DNA of 64,000 nt, taken from contig CM063284.1 of the NCBI GenBank assembly GCA_032173965.1, positions 137,367,625-137,431,624 on the forward strand, given 5' to 3'. Position numbers and translations under genes: made by a program. Below are positions 14,273-30,804 of the stretch, one piece after another. Position 1 is the stretch's first letter. Each line of letters starts with the position of its first letter. The notes under the pieces were generated by a model that saw only the letters and a program-made list of their open reading frames with translations, was not told the origin of the DNA and ran no database searches. The stretch is from Sitta carolinensis (Eukaryota; Chordata; Aves; Passeriformes; Sittidae).

Positions 14273-15004
14273 CCAAACATTATTTCCTGTAGGATTTATT
14301 TAGTGACTTCTATAATAACTAAAACTTTGATTGATATGGTTTATGAAAAATTTCACTTGCAAATCAGTAATCTGACCTGCGAGTAATTTTAAATTGCAAC
14401 AAAGGGAAATTGCAAAGTGTTATTAAAATATACTGAATTGTCTGCAGTTCTAAATTCTATTTTAATTCTAATAATTACAAATATAATTAAAGTTTATGTT
14501 CTTAGACAGGAATCTTCATCAGAATGAAATCAAAACAAATATACCAGCAATAGTAGTAAGGCAACAAAGTAAATGTGAAGTACTATGATGCCTGTTTCCA
14601 ATCTGTAAGAATGAGTTATGCACCTAATTCCTATTTTCCAGAAATCCTCATGTCTCTATTAATAACAAAGACTTTACGTTTAATGATATGCTGAAATAAA
14701 ACAAATAAGTGACTTATAACTATCTGTAATGAGTAAATAATTGTAAAGGAATGTAAGATGCACAACAAGATGACTTGACATAATTCCTTGTTTTTTACAG
14801 ACACAAGCAAATAAATTCCAAGCAAATTTAAATTTAAAAGCCAATGTCCTCATACGGACTAAAAGTAAGAAATCAGAGAAGAAAAAAGTGCAATTAATGT
14901 ATATCAGCTAAAAATAATTTCCATATATATAAAACAGTATTAAAATAGGCATCTTATCTTTTATAGAAACTCCTTTAAACTATACTGACCTGAGTAATCA
15001 AGCC

Positions 15005-15095
15005 AGAAAAAGAAAAAACCAAAACAAAACTAACCCCAAAACAAGAAAAAACAAACCAAACCAAAACCAAACAAAAAAACCCCACCCAACCCAGA
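15005..15095. repeat. A/C-rich low-complexity tract
   Basis: AACCAAAAC-like units and an ACCCCACCCAACCC end; similar in nature to the tracts near 3500 and 5500. Confidence 0.8.
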
Positions 15096-17937
15096 AAATT
15101 AATTCTCAAATACACTTTCTTTTGTTTTAGCAACTGTAAGGAAAATACCCATTTCAGGAGAATTACTGCTGTCCAGCAGAGATATTTACATCATGACAGA
15201 CTTAAACAAAACCTAGCTTGAATCCACTTATAATAAATAATAACCTAGCATTCAGGATTTATTTTATTTTTAAAAGCTTTATAAGAGTAAACCATTTCCT
15301 GCTATCTCTGCATCGCTAATATTTGAACCAAAGGAAGCTGGTAATAAGTTACACCAACTATTTTCAATGTCTCACCAAAACGTCAAATAAGCCGTGTTAT
15401 GATACCAATTTTCTTCATGTTAGAATTTCTCTACACACATTTATTGCCAATTTTGTTAGATGTCCTACCATATTAAATCTTTCACATTAGTCCACTGACA
15501 TCTCTCATTAGTTAATATTCATTCTATTTCATGGGCTAACTAGCTGTCACACTGATAATATTCTGAAGCCTTTATAATTTCTGTGAAAGAAGAGAATTTA
15601 AAGTATCTAACAGTTTTGAAACTGATTCATTTGAGTAGGAGAACTGCATTTGGCTGAGGCAGGATTGTGATTCATCCAAACACTAAACTGAATTATTTTT
15701 TCTTTTGGTTGCTGTCTTTCAGATATTCAAAGTACCCCTCTTCTTAAGACACTGGGGGGTCTCAGGACAACAAATGAATGCATGTTTTGTAGTGTAACTC
15801 TCAATTTAGGTCACATTTTTGTTTCTCTACAGCATTTGAGTTAATAAGGAAAAAAATGGAAATTTATAGAATCATTTCAATTATACAGTTTAGCTTACCA
15901 ATAAAGTGGTTGCAGACCCTTCTGAGATTTGTAGAACCAATGTTTTCTTTCTAACCTTGTTAAACTAGGCTTTAGGATTCATAATTTTTTTGGGAAGGCA
16001 ATATTATATGTGAATTAAGGCAGCACAATTAGCTTATTTTTAATGTATGAAAATACTTTCTCATAGGCCTTGCCAGCACATCTAGATTTTAGTCACTTGG
16101 ATGCTGAAGATAAGTCCAAGAATAATTTTAGGTATTTAATGGCCTAATATTTTAAATTATTAATTCATAAAGAAAAACAAAGGCACAGAAAATTGTTTTA
16201 ATGTTCTTCATACCCCAGTAATATGTTGAAATGTTATAGGGAAGGATGCTAATAGTGAACACTCTACCTAAATATTTGAACTAATAGATGTTATATTCAA
16301 TTTTTGAAGGAAGTGTTGTTTGTATTTACAATTAGAGAGCAAATAAAACTTGGTAAGCTCTTAAGTGGCTTCATTATCAACAAATTTTAAATGGAAATTA
16401 ATGCCCCTTTTTCTGCTAATTTATTTAACTATAAAATTTTAGCAAGTAAGTATCATAAGAGAAAGTATAAAATTTGTGCATTTTAATCAAGCTATTTTTG
16501 AGAATTTCCATTGAAACATAAAAGGCATATGGATATGAAGATCTGTTCCTTTATAAAGAGAAGAAATAACATAAAATCAGCAGCACAGAACTGAGGCTGT
16601 CAACGCCCTGTCAAATGTATATCACATGCGAATAGAAGCACTAATATAAGGACAGAAAAGGGTCCATATGTTTGGGGGGGTGAGTTGGGTGGGGTTCCCG
16701 TACTTTTATTACCTTTTGCTCAGTATTCAAGATGATATTGCTAAAAGTATTATTATTATAAACGCGAAGATTCTTAAGAAACAAATTGGCAAAAAGGTCC
16801 AAATATCACATCCCTTCAAAATCTTTGCCCCAAACCCTTAAAAACTGAGTCGTGTGCACACATTTAAAATCTGGCCTGCAGAGGAGACAATGATCAAATT
16901 CAGGAAAACTGAATCTCTGTATTTGGCTGGAGCACAAACAGCTCTGAGCCAAGCACAGCCAAAGAGAACCCTGAGTGTCAGTTCTGTTTGCTGACACGAT
17001 GTTACCTGCCTGTTGCTGCAGCAAGTGCTTCAGTAAAAGGAAAAAGAAAGGTTACTTTATAACATTATTAAAAATAATTCTTAAATCATTTTTTTCCACA
17101 TAGGTGCAATATCACCTCCTATATCTGTTCTCATACGACATAAAGCCAAGTACATAGTCTACTACAAAAGAGAAAGAAGATCCTTTTCATATTTGGTGTT
17201 CCTCTCTCTCTTGTTTTAGGTTTACCTAATGAAGTCTGTCTGTAGAATTTTTGGAGGTGGTTTGGGCTTTTTATTTAAATGTTACCAGAAAACTACCCAG
17301 TAATTAGTAATATGCATAGGTAAAATTTTATTTATGCTGAAATCTATTGAAAATAAAGCAAACAATCATATTAACCATGTTCAAGTTTCAATTTTAATAA
17401 AAGTGTCTTTTTCTCTGTAAATTAAATGTATGCTAAAATATCCTTGATATAAAAAGAATATTTTCTACATTCAACACATTTCAACACAAATAACACGCTC
17501 ACCACTATCAATGGGCTATTCAGGCAAGCAGAACAATGATAAGTCTGTTCTTTCTGTTTATATCTCAAGGATTTACTTACAGCTAGCAGAGTCTAGAGAG
17601 CTTACAAGCATCTCATCTCTGGTGGATGGGAATAAAAGCAAGGAAAAAAAACAGGTAGAAATATTTTCATACTTTGGAAAAAATGCATTATTTATCTTTG
17701 CCTCCCACATAGGTAGATTACTCAAAAAATACTGAATTCTGGAAATATGGTGTGCAACCACAATTATCAGTACAATTGCAAAGAAGGAAGCAAGTGTTAC
17801 AGAGTTTCTGAGATTAATATTAAATGGATTGGCATGTAGTGATTGCACAGATTTTAAATTCTTCATATGTCTTCATATAACTTTCATAAATATTAGAACA
17901 AGATATGGCACTTTCAAGAGCAGGTTATATCCCTACA

Positions 17938-17939
<2 letters not shown>

Positions 17940-17972
<33 letters not shown>
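17940..17972 (+). repeat. A33 homopolymer
   Basis: A run of 33 A without an identifiable retrocopy body upstream or a target duplication around it. Confidence 0.9.
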
Positions 17973-17975
<3 letters not shown>

Positions 17976-20900
17976 GAAAGATTTATATATTTCTTACAGT
18001 TTCTAATAAAATCCAAAAAGAGCTACACCATTAATGTAAGTAGCCAGAGTAGTTACATTGAGAGGAGAACAAGAGAATTGCATACTAAATGAAGCAAATA
18101 AAATACAAATTATATGCTCTGAAACCTCTGTTCTATACCAGTTCAGAACAGATAAAAGGGAACTCCTCCTTCTCGGCCCCTGGAGTAATAGCGAGGGTGG
18201 TGATTTACTTGTGTTAAATATGCTGTTTCTCTCTAATGCTGCATTCCCAGTGCAGCTGTTTCATTGTTTCAAACAGTGCTTGTCAGATACAAATGTCATC
18301 CATGGTCAGTTAACTCACATGGCAAGCAGCAGATCTCATAGCTTTATTTAAAGAACTTGTCAAAATTTTATTAGAATACTCAGTCTATTCAGACTTTGAA
18401 TGGAATTTTAGCTGCATATCTCTACAGATCTAAAAATCCTGGTTGCAAGATAAAGTAACACCAAGTACATTATGAATTTCTTTGCCAGCATTTTCATCTC
18501 TAAGTGCTAATGAAAAGAGATGCATTATCCAAGCAAAGTTTGCCACTAAAAACCTGAGCTTTAACCATAAAATATTACGGAGTTGCTTCATTTGTGCTTG
18601 GGGGAAGGAAGACCTCTCTAGAAGCTGGTGTTTTAAGTATCTTGGCTCTAAAATGGTGATTGCTATGCCCTCCCTCGTTCCCAGCTGATGGGGAAGTCTG
18701 TATTTGCTATATGCCACTTGGCTGTTTTGAAGACAGGATGATTTTATTTTTTTAAACTCAAGTTCCTTCAATTTGCAAAGCCATGATACATATTAGGTTA
18801 AAAGCATTTGTTGACTATTAAAACTAATATTTAAATCCAAAATATAACCCTAATATCCTATTCCTGTAGCCAAAAGGTTATTCTCCACAATCACCAAAAC
18901 AAGCAAATTAGGCAGTATATTCCTTTTTTTCAGAGCAGAATAGGATCTTAGAAACGGATCAAGAGACAACTGCAGAACTGATTCTGGGAGAAAAGTTTTG
19001 GAATGTGTGACTGCTAATGCATTTCCTGAAGAATTTTTCTTTATCAAATGAATGCATGAAAAAAGAGTGTGATAGAATTAAGTTTGTGAGAATTTCATCT
19101 AAGAAAGGAGGCAGCAAAAGACCCGATGGGTTCCATGGATATTTCCTCCCACAATCATAAAGACTGGGTGCCTCTGTCTTGCACTCGTCAGATAGACTGA
19201 AAAAAGTGACAATCATATTCAAGAATACCTCTTAGCATTTGTTTTGGATTTGTTTAATAGGGAGGAACTTCAGCTCCTTATTATAATTCAAGGCCACTGA
19301 CTTGAAAAACACTCTAATTACACAACACTAGTCTCATTTAAAAAACACACCTGCAATATACAGCAAATATTTCTGCCACCAACATTTACAGCTGAGTGGT
19401 GGCCTTCCTCTATGTATAATTGATTATGCATTACTCTTAATTTCACATTAATTGAGTAGCAGTATTAAAGCAGAATGTCTTCTTATGTCTCTGACTTTAG
19501 ATTGTCTAGTTAAAACAGCTGAAGTGCATATGGTTCAAGTGGCACTTGAAAAGTCAAAGGATTAGATCTTTTCAAATACGTACATTAAATGATTAAGAAA
19601 GAAAAATAAGAAAAAAGTTGAATTGTTTTATATTTATATTCTTTTATATTTATCTAACTGTACATAACTATAGCTCCCTTCCCACAGTGGTATGTCTTCT
19701 AAATTAAGATAATAGAATTGAATGGTTTCAACTAAAATATCTTGAGGAAAATCCCTACATATGCTTTTATTGGCCAACAGTTACTTGAACAACTGGTTTG
19801 GTTGGTTCATTGGTCATTTTGAGGTTTTATCCCCATACTACTTACATTATAATAAATACTAAACAGCTTTCAAATAAAGTCTTTAAGATTTAATTAAAGT
19901 AACAATTAAGGGCATCCACTTCGATCTTAAATGCACAAAAATTTTAATATAAAATAAACACACCTGTGTATTCTGGGTATCTAGTAGCCTTTGGTTCATT
20001 TTGCTTCTGTTTTGCTTTAAGAAGAGCATAGTATTTTTTTAATTTTAAACCATTTTATTTTCTTTTTCTTTTTAATGCCTGATTTCATTTTACATTGGTT
20101 GTTTAGGTTTGCTTATACTTTAGCTTTTTTTTTTCCCTTTTGGAAACGCTTGCATCTGACAACTAATGACAGAAATCCTACCCTACTGCACAGGTGGTTA
20201 CAGTTAGATGAGATAAACCCTAGTATGAATCACAGTTGTTTCTTAGGAATACATATTTTCATAAATCTTCTCATTTAATAATGGAAGAATATTACAGAAA
20301 AACCTTTAAAAATCAAACGATTGGCATTGTACCTCTTGTTCCTTTGATTTCACAGAGGCAAGTTTAATTAAATTACATACATTCTGAACAATTGGACAAT
20401 TATTTAATCACGGATATTTTATTGCATTGGTGTTCTATTGCATATAGTATGTGTGAAAAGACTCTGATCTACATCAGCTTTAAATGGGTAGCTGGATAAG
20501 TAATACATACATCTGGAACTATACATTTTGGAGTGCAGTAATAAAATCTACGAACAAATCAAATATAAGCAGGAATCACTGCATAAAACTCTCATAAGTT
20601 CTATCCTTCTTTCCTTTTTGTTGTTTCTTTTTGCAATGCACACCAGATTAAAGTAATTTAAGTGTAAAACTTACATATAAAAAGCACTATGTAGACTGCA
20701 TTAAATTAAAGTTATTGGTGTAATGTGTTATTATGGTTTGATCACAGCTCAAATTATGAAGATACTGTGGAAGTAAATAAATCAAAATATGTAATTGATG
20801 AATATTTAACACTAAAAACACACTACAAATAATCAATAAGGCAACTATTTTTTTCATTATTTCAACCTCTTTTTTAATTATCTCTGGTCAGAAAACCATG

Positions 20901-21060
20901 TGTTAAGAAACAGATTATAGGGGCACCTAAGGGTGCCTAATTTTTAACTTTTTTTTTAATGGAACCAGTTTAGAAAGATATTTTGTAAGAGTTGCTTTAT
21001 ATCCACTTACCTGGTACCATCCTATTGCAGACAGATAAACCTCAATGAGGGGAGGTACTA

Positions 21061-21327
<267 letters not shown>

Positions 21328-21849
21328 TTAGTAATGGTGATAATGGTAATGTTAATGTAACCTAGTTCAATATTAATAATGTTTAATATCTAAAATCTAG
21401 TTTTAAGTACGTGATCATGTTCTTAACAGTGATTGGAGTCTACAAGAGTATTTCTAAATTGCAATATTTTAATAAAAGTATGTCAAAAAACACTCTGAGT
21501 TAAAATCATATTAATGACACATTTCATAATTATATTGTTTTATAGGATCTTCCTTGAATTTTGTTGTATTTGTTTCAATTTCTACAACACCGAAATTCAT
21601 AGATGTGCAAATTAAAGTAGATGCATTCTATAAATTTATGAGTACTTATTTATATACACACACACATGAATAAATATATCTATTTGTAGATACATACATT
21701 TTCACATTGATTAATGAAAAAAAAGAGATTTTTTTCCTCTGTTATTATTTAACCAAGATAACCAACATAGTAAATGGTGTAAATTACAACAGGAGAATAT
21801 TATGTTATTGCTGCCAGATAAATATAGAAAAAACCCTATTTTAATAATG

Positions 21850-21891
21850 AAAAAAAAAAAAAAAAAAAGAAAAGCGCAACTCCCGGGGGGG
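21850..21891. repeat. A19 run followed by CCCGGGGGGG
   Basis: A homopolymer ending in AAAAGCGCAACTCCCGGGGGGG; an unusually GC-rich scrap after an A run in an AT-rich intron. Confidence 0.75.
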
Positions 21892-23189
21892 AAAAAAGTT
21901 AATTTAATTATTTTCAAGTAATACACTTATTATTTCAAGAAGTAAACCTTATAATTCAAGATGCTGACAATTCATTTAATCTCTGAAAAAACATGGAAAC
22001 ATAAAGACTTGTGGCAGTGCTCCATTGGATATTATTAACCAACTTTCATTTCTTACCATAGATTGGACTATATACATAATTTTAATTAAGTAATTTTTAG
22101 CACTTAGTTACCATGTATTTTAAATAGACACTGAGAAACTATTACAATTCTTTGCTTCCCCTTTTTATTTAATCTTGTTTTGTGACCATTATAGTGCAAG
22201 AACAAGAGTATCTCCTCTCTTTTTAACAGATAAAGATTAATTTTAAATTTAACTGAAACATTAAATTTTCTGGGTTTATGTTTGTTTTCAGGATTATTTC
22301 AATATTCTTGTAACTTATTTTTCCCACTCTTATGAGGATGCATCTCATTTATTTTAACCTGGGAAGTTTACTGATTTATAATTTCACAAAATAAGAAATG
22401 TTGTTCTGCAAAACTACATTTAATGGTTTGAAAAGATGTGTAAGCAAACTATGGTGTCTATTCTAAAAGCTTTTATTTTTTATTAACGTTATTATTACTT
22501 CCACCCCAGACTTGTTTAAGCAACATTCAGGATATTGAAAAATATATTTTGTACATGAAATTAAGACAGCAATGACAAAAAACTCCCAACTTGATAAACC
22601 ACCCTTTCTATATGCAGCTAAAGCAGATGTTACACAGAAAGCCAAATCAGGCACAGATCAAAGAACAAATGCTTGATGACTACATCTAATTCAGCAATAT
22701 AAAACAAGTACCCACATAACTCAGGTGATATTATTTTGTCCTGGAACAGCTGGATACATACAATCTAGGCAGAAGTGGAAAACCTTCTATCCCACATGAT
22801 CACATCTATCCTTTTATTGCACTCTCAAATAAATGGGTATTTGCTGTTTCAAGGATGCATAGGTCATTTGAATTACAACAGAAAGGAGTGAAATTATTGT
22901 AATTTCAGGATTTCTGAGATTTCTTTTCCCATTACAGAGGGATATAAAAGCCAAAAGGCACAAGGTAATTATGGTATTAAGTTGATCCAACAACTCTGGG
23001 CTATGTCAGAACTATAATTCAAAGCAATTTTTAAAAATCTGAACACAGCAGTAACTGTTGGGCCATTTTTAACTAGTATTTTAGAATCATTCTAAGTTTT
23101 CTGTTAAGTAGAAGGATGTCATCATGTCATCATGTTTCATGTCATCATATTTATAAGTATGATTTTCTGAATTTAGAGAGAGAATATTG

Positions 23190-23345
23190 TGCTCCAAGTT
23201 GTGGATGTCCCATCCCCAGAAGTGTCCAAAGTCAGGTCGAATGAGGCTTGAGCAACATGATTGATTAAAAAATGTTCTTGCCTATGGCAAACAGATGTAC
23301 CACTTCATCTCCAAAAGTTCCTTCCAATCCAAACCATTCTGATTC
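23190..23345 (+). mobile_element. CR1 LINE 3'-end fragment
   Basis: GTGGATGTCCCATCCCCAGA, GTGTCCAAAGTCAGG, GGCTTGAGCAACATGA and TTCCTTCCAATCCAAACCAT followed by TCTGATTCT follow the CR1 3' untranslated end in plus orientation. It is 5' truncated to about 155 bases, the usual fate of CR1 insertions. Confidence 0.85.
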
Positions 23346-26300
23346 TTTTTATCTTGTGTTAGCAGACAAAAAAGGTAGTTTAGTAAAAGCATTCTCAAAA
23401 ACCACAGCATAATAGAATTTCTCCCATAGCTTTATCGTAGTTCCATGGAGGCACACAGTCCAGCCTACAACTGTTGCTTCTTTTGTACACTTCTTATCAG
23501 AATTCTGACAAATTCAACAGTTAATTCCTGCCTTCTCTCCTTTCCTCCTGTCAGTGCAAATAATGGCTTAAAAAACCACAAAAGAACAACTAACCTCAAA
23601 GTATCAAACACATGCTCAGACTAAAACGGGAGTTAGGATTACATTTTGGAACAAGCGCTAAATCAAACTCGGAAGGTCCACAATTAATATTGTGAGGTGT
23701 TCCAAACTACAGAATAGATAGTTCTATCTGAGAACCTCCACTCCTATCTGTAAACATGAACAGACAGTTATATTATTTAAAATTACGTGGGGCTTCATGC
23801 AACTTTCTTTCTATTCTCTGATGTTAATACTAGAGCAAAGATAAAGAGAGACCATAATAATTAATTCTTTTTGCATTTAAGTGCTGAGTAAAAAGTGTCA
23901 GGAAAAACTAATATAAATGGAGTTCCTAAGTTTAAAATAAATCCAAATATTAAACACACGGAATTTTTTCAAAGTGTTTGGAAAATAATTTTAACAGGCA
24001 TTACAGTGAGTGAAAGATAAAAATATTTAAGAGAGAAACCAGGATAAGATTAAGGGAATATGTGTAAATAGGGAAACATAGAAGAGCAAAAAGAGTTGAC
24101 AGAAGAGTACTTCAGAAGTAAAGGAAAAATTACAGTGGATCAGAGAGTCTGTAACTGTTCTTTAAAACATATGTAGAGCTGTTATCAGAACTTACAAATA
24201 TTTTGTTACTGTATTAATAAAAAAAAGGGAGAATATTGTAACATTTCTCACAAGTTAGCTGATTAAATTCTTGCCAAAAGTAATTATCAATCAAAAAACT
24301 ACAATATGCTCCTACAGAACAAAATTCAGAGAGAAAGAAATTGTTTTCTTCAATACAATCCTTTAGAATCAAAAGATAAGAACTACGTCTAGCAATTCTG
24401 TGTTTTGAAAAGATGGTATCTCTTGGTTAGGAGACTGTGTATTGCAACAGCTTGACTGGGCAAGTAAGCAGAAGCATTCCAAACCAGATTTTATCTTTAA
24501 ACAACTTCGTACTAGATTGTAAATAAACAGTTACATCAAAAACTGTATCTAAATTCAGTGCTCAACAAAGGGTTTCTTATAAAGCCGTTTGTCTTCAGAT
24601 GTTCTACCTCTTCAACTGAAGGCTGGCAGAAACCAGAAAATAGATTCTTGTCAAAACAAGGCAGCAAAACAGACGATAGCACAAAAATTCTGAAAGCATT
24701 AAGTTATTACTAAAGCTTTCTTTCTGTGAAAAGCATGAGTCATAAGGTTATCACAGGTTTTCCAGGCAGATTTTATATTCTGACAGGTTAAATACAGGGA
24801 ACCCTATGCTGATGAAAAAAGTGAAAAGAACATTGTCTTCTTCAATCAGTTAGAATAGTGGCATTTCCTTTTATTTTACATTGTTCCAAAATACAAGGTT
24901 TCCTTTCATATAGACAAAAATGATTAACAGAAATTTCTTATTATGTATCTGCAATACAGGTACATAATCTACTTCCTAGTTGATCTGAACATCAAAGATT
25001 CATGAGGTTATTTGTGTATTAAACCTAATTTCAATACACTTTGGCTGTTTTATGACTACATTATTTATCTTATAATGAAAGACAGTATTTCCAGATCTGG
25101 GAAGATCCTGTATTTATGACCTAAAAATAATTTTTCAAAAAGATGATATTTCTATATCAATGGCAAAATGGCCAATGGCCAAATACAAAAGAAATATTTC
25201 TTAGAAAGAATTACTTACATTATTAATGTTATTTTTCATAACTGATCGCTCCAGCTGACAAGAATGGGTAGGAGTCCCATATACTTTAAATAATATGCTC
25301 CTGCATTGCAATCGATCAAAGGAGGATGAAGAAATAGCATGACAAATGAGCTTCTGCATTGATGTTAACAAGGCAAATTGTATTAAAAATCCTCACATTC
25401 TATAATAGACGAATTTAAACTACAAATGAGCATGATTTTCCTTTAAACTAATTTAATATTCTTTAAAACCCCAACACCAACAGAAATATCCCAAAACATG
25501 ACCAACCAAAAGACCCCATCACAAAATAACTCAGGAACTGCTGGAACTGTTGGAACTTAATAAAAATTTCCACATGGGGAACAGGAACAGTTAAAACTTG
25601 ATGCAAAATCTTAAAATACATAATAAATATTTAAAAACTTCTTATCACATCATAATGCTAACGTTTGCTGCAAACTCAATGACTGTATTTTGCTTTTATC
25701 AGGAATCCTATCCCTGAAGAAAGTAACACACATATAACATATTCACACATGACAGAAGAAATTTTTAAGGGCAAAAATTTACTTCTGATGAACAGAAGAA
25801 AGTTTAGGATTCATTTGTTCTGAGATGAATCAATAACATGTAAAGTGGATATCACAGTCCTTAAACTCAGAATTCATGCTGTCCAAACACTCCACATATT
25901 AAAAAAAATTCTCAAAACTAGCAAAAGTACATTTTTTTGAAGCAAAATATATTAAAAGCAATCTTAAATGTTTCATATGCACAGAAATGGATAGAGCTAT
26001 GCAGATGGAGCAATAAAAGGTGTGTTAATGGTTCTCCTGCTAATAAGGGAACTTACTACAGATGTAGCTGTGGTGTAACCTTCCCTTCCTTGGTGCCATA
26101 TTTATGCTTGTCCAGTCAATGCTGAATTTATTTTTTCTCTCATACAATATAACCTTTCAGATATTTCTGAAATATCTGTTCTTGGTGGTCTTTGAAAAGC
26201 ACCTTAAATAAAGCTTGACAAGGAACCTACATCAGTGAACGCTTTATCAAAAAATATCTACTGGAAAAATTAATTTACAATGTTATCTGAAAAGTATGCA

Positions 26301-29300
26301 ACACGATAGAAATCAATGAGTTTTCCTGTAGATCTTTTATGTCTTTTTGTCTGCTTTTTATAATTTCAAGTGGGATTGTTCTCTAGAAATCTGTAAGTCC
26401 AGAGTTAGAGACTGTTTAGGACCTACTGAGAAGAATGAACAGATAAAGTGAAAGTAGCACAGAAGAAAAAAGTTTTAACCTCGAAGTCTTCCAGTGAAGG
26501 TCTAGCAATCTGGAAAGACATTGTATGGCCCTAAGAAAGCCAAAGGAAAAGACTTGACACATTTGGAAAACTATGAAGACATAGAAACAATTAGAGTCTA
26601 TAAACTCAGACATGTCAGTTATAATGAAAGGTAATACAATTTGGCTATTGGACAGCCTTATAAGGAATGAAAAAAACAAACTAGAAAAGGGCAGGGGAGA
26701 GAGAATAAAAACCCCATAATAGAGACCTGGCATAATAGAGACAGCTTTTTACATTTCACTGAAAAGAAAAGCAATTCCAAGAAAGAAATATGTGTGCTGA
26801 ATATGAACACTACATTTGGTTATCACTTGAGTATAGCATAAAAATAAATCATGAAACTAAGGAATGACAGTGCTCTAACAGATCTTTAATCATCTTTATT
26901 CCATTACTGAGTATAAGAAAAGTTTAATTTAATCTATGTCACTATTTTTCCTTTAAAGCAGTAATAATTGCTCTTGTTTGTTCCTATCTGTAACACACTT
27001 ACAGGAAAATTCTTGTAAGTTATCTATGGCATTGAAAATTATAAAGAGAACTGGGCACACATATCTGAACTCCAAACACATCAGAACACTTCAGAGGCAC
27101 TACAACCCTATGAAAACAACTCCATATTCACAAATTTAAGTAATTTTTTCTGCTCTGCATTAGAGGCTGGAAACAAACCCCTAGCATATCGAGGAAAATG
27201 TTGATTCTTTAGGACCACCCAGACTTAGAAATTGCTTTTTATAAAGTCAAAAGTGAACACGCATTAATACTTACTACAGGTGTTTTTTAAAGAATGTGTT
27301 ACTTAGTGTCGAAAAGAGACTTTTTTTTTACTGTCCATACAAAAGTTCAAAGCAAGCAATTTAAAGATTATGGACTTTTATCTGTCATCATTAGATACAC
27401 CCATTTATTAATAGCTTTTTCTGTTGGCTTTATTGTAGTTAATTTGTAATAACTCATACAGAGTGTGTTTTAGATTCTTTAACAAACACAGAGTGGATAA
27501 CATACCAGATTTTCAGCTACCATCGAAATATGCTTGCCCTGTGACTACAGTCATCTACCCCAAGAAGTGCTGCATCATATGGTGAACAGAAAAATGGAAA
27601 ATCTTTACGTTTTTTTTAGAAAAATCTTATTATAAAAATTGTTTCAGTGCAACATCAAGCCCAAGATTTGAGACAATACCATCATTTGAGAAATTCAGTT
27701 TGTAACATTCATATGATATTATAATATATCATTCAAAATATATTTGTTTGCCATTTGAACACTAGTTTTCCATTAATAATTTCTAATTTCAGAGTTTCAA
27801 AATTTCTTAAGTCAAAATGCTTCCAAAAAGACTATTTTTGTAGATTGATTGATAACATTAATTAATAATGTTATTAACAGGTATTATAACAAGTATCTCC
27901 TAAATAAGAAAAGGAAAGACAGATGCCAATTTTCTGGCAAATTATTTCATTTAGAATTGATTATGATTGACTACTCTGTTTCAAAACCCAACACATTGGC
28001 TTTTGATGTATCCAGACAGGGATGCTTGGCCGTCCACCAAACTTCTATTTTATGTGTCTTCCTTACATTTTATTCTTGCTTTGACAAGCTGAACACAAAC
28101 ATTATGAGCAGTGGTTACTTCCCAACTGATGTTGCATACATGAGAAAGTGCACGTTATATCAGAAGCATCACGTCTCATTTATCATTTTGACAAAAACTG
28201 CCAAACGTGAACAGCAGTAACAATACATAAAATTTCAGTCTTATATAAGAGGTCGACACAACTTCTACTCTTGTCTTGTTTGAATTTCATTATTATGACA
28301 CATAAATTAAGCACAAGATTGACAAAGGCTGGATACTTATGGGAAAATTGCTAATTAAGGCATTCTAGTTGAGACTATCTCTTATTTTCAAAAGTAAGGA
28401 GAAAACATGTTGACTAGAAAAGAATTTATTCCCTGTATTACAGCTTTTCTCTTTCCCCCAACAAACAAACATAAGCATTATTCTTCTATGTCATGAAAGC
28501 CATATAGCTTTTTCTTTTTTTTACATTTATGCTGCTGTGGAAGTTTCTTTTTGCAGGTAATTTACCAATTCATTTTATATTAGCACTTCCTGAAATTTAT
28601 GACTGAAATTTAACTTGTCTTGAGTGTGCACACATTTATTATTATTCTTATGGTTAAAAATTCATCAACCCAAACACAAAAACAACTTTTATTCATCCAT
28701 TGCTCTGACTCAGCTTCTAAGTGATCTCTTCTATAGGTACATACATAAATGTTGCTAATGCATCAGCTAAATTCATAATTTTCCTTATACTAAGGTAAGC
28801 ATGAGTGGTCCAAACCTAAAAATATTAATACAGTAACTAACAACAAATAAGAGGAAACACATAATCAATTCTTACTTACTATGCAATCAACATCTGAAAG
28901 ACATTTATGTTTTACTAACATACAGTTTAGTATGAAAAAGTACTTTAAATGCACACTGATACAGATGTTTTCATGTATAAACCTTTCCACATAGTACATA
29001 CTCTATAATAAATTTCAGCAATATATACTCTTAAATAAAAATAATGCAAACACTTAGGTAACTATTCTACTTTTTAGAGATCTTATTGTTTTAACAGTTC
29101 TCAACAGGACTGAAAACCAAATAATTTAGGAAGAAATCAGCTCAATCAATATTCTTTAGCCATTTAAAGCTAAATTTCTAGTCAAAGCTATGTGTATAGG
29201 GTACCTCTACAGTGAGTGGAGTGCTAGGTAGGAATCATCAGAAAGTTCTCAATTATCTTAGCTATCATTTAAAAACCAGAATAACTGTTCTAAGAATATT

Positions 29301-29706
29301 CTGAGAATGTGGTTCTTACATAGAATATCCAGGTTGACTGTACTCCTATAAATGGACCTAGTTTTATGAAATAAATCTGGTCTAAGTAATCTAACTCAAT
29401 TTTTTTAATACAGGTATCATTTGGAAGCTTGCATTGACAAAAAAAATTCAATTATCTGACATCTGAACTGGTAAATGCTGATTTAAATTTATACCCAGTT
29501 TCCTAACCTATAAATCCAAATAAGAAGAGTAAGCTCTCAATTTTAATTGCTTTCAAGTATAGATTATGAAGTCCACTTATAGTTATAATACTAAATATAT
29601 TAAAAAAAGGTTAAAAGAAATATGGAGAATATGAGAGTACATTAAAAAGAGGTGTATTACCATGCTCTTCCATGCTCTAAATCTGCAAGTCCATGGACAA
29701 TGACTA

Positions 29707-30804
<1,098 letters not shown>

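Noticed and set aside
27849..28220. 123-codon plus-strand open frame
   Set aside because: No domain, no splice or promoter context, and ordinary intronic composition; chance frame.
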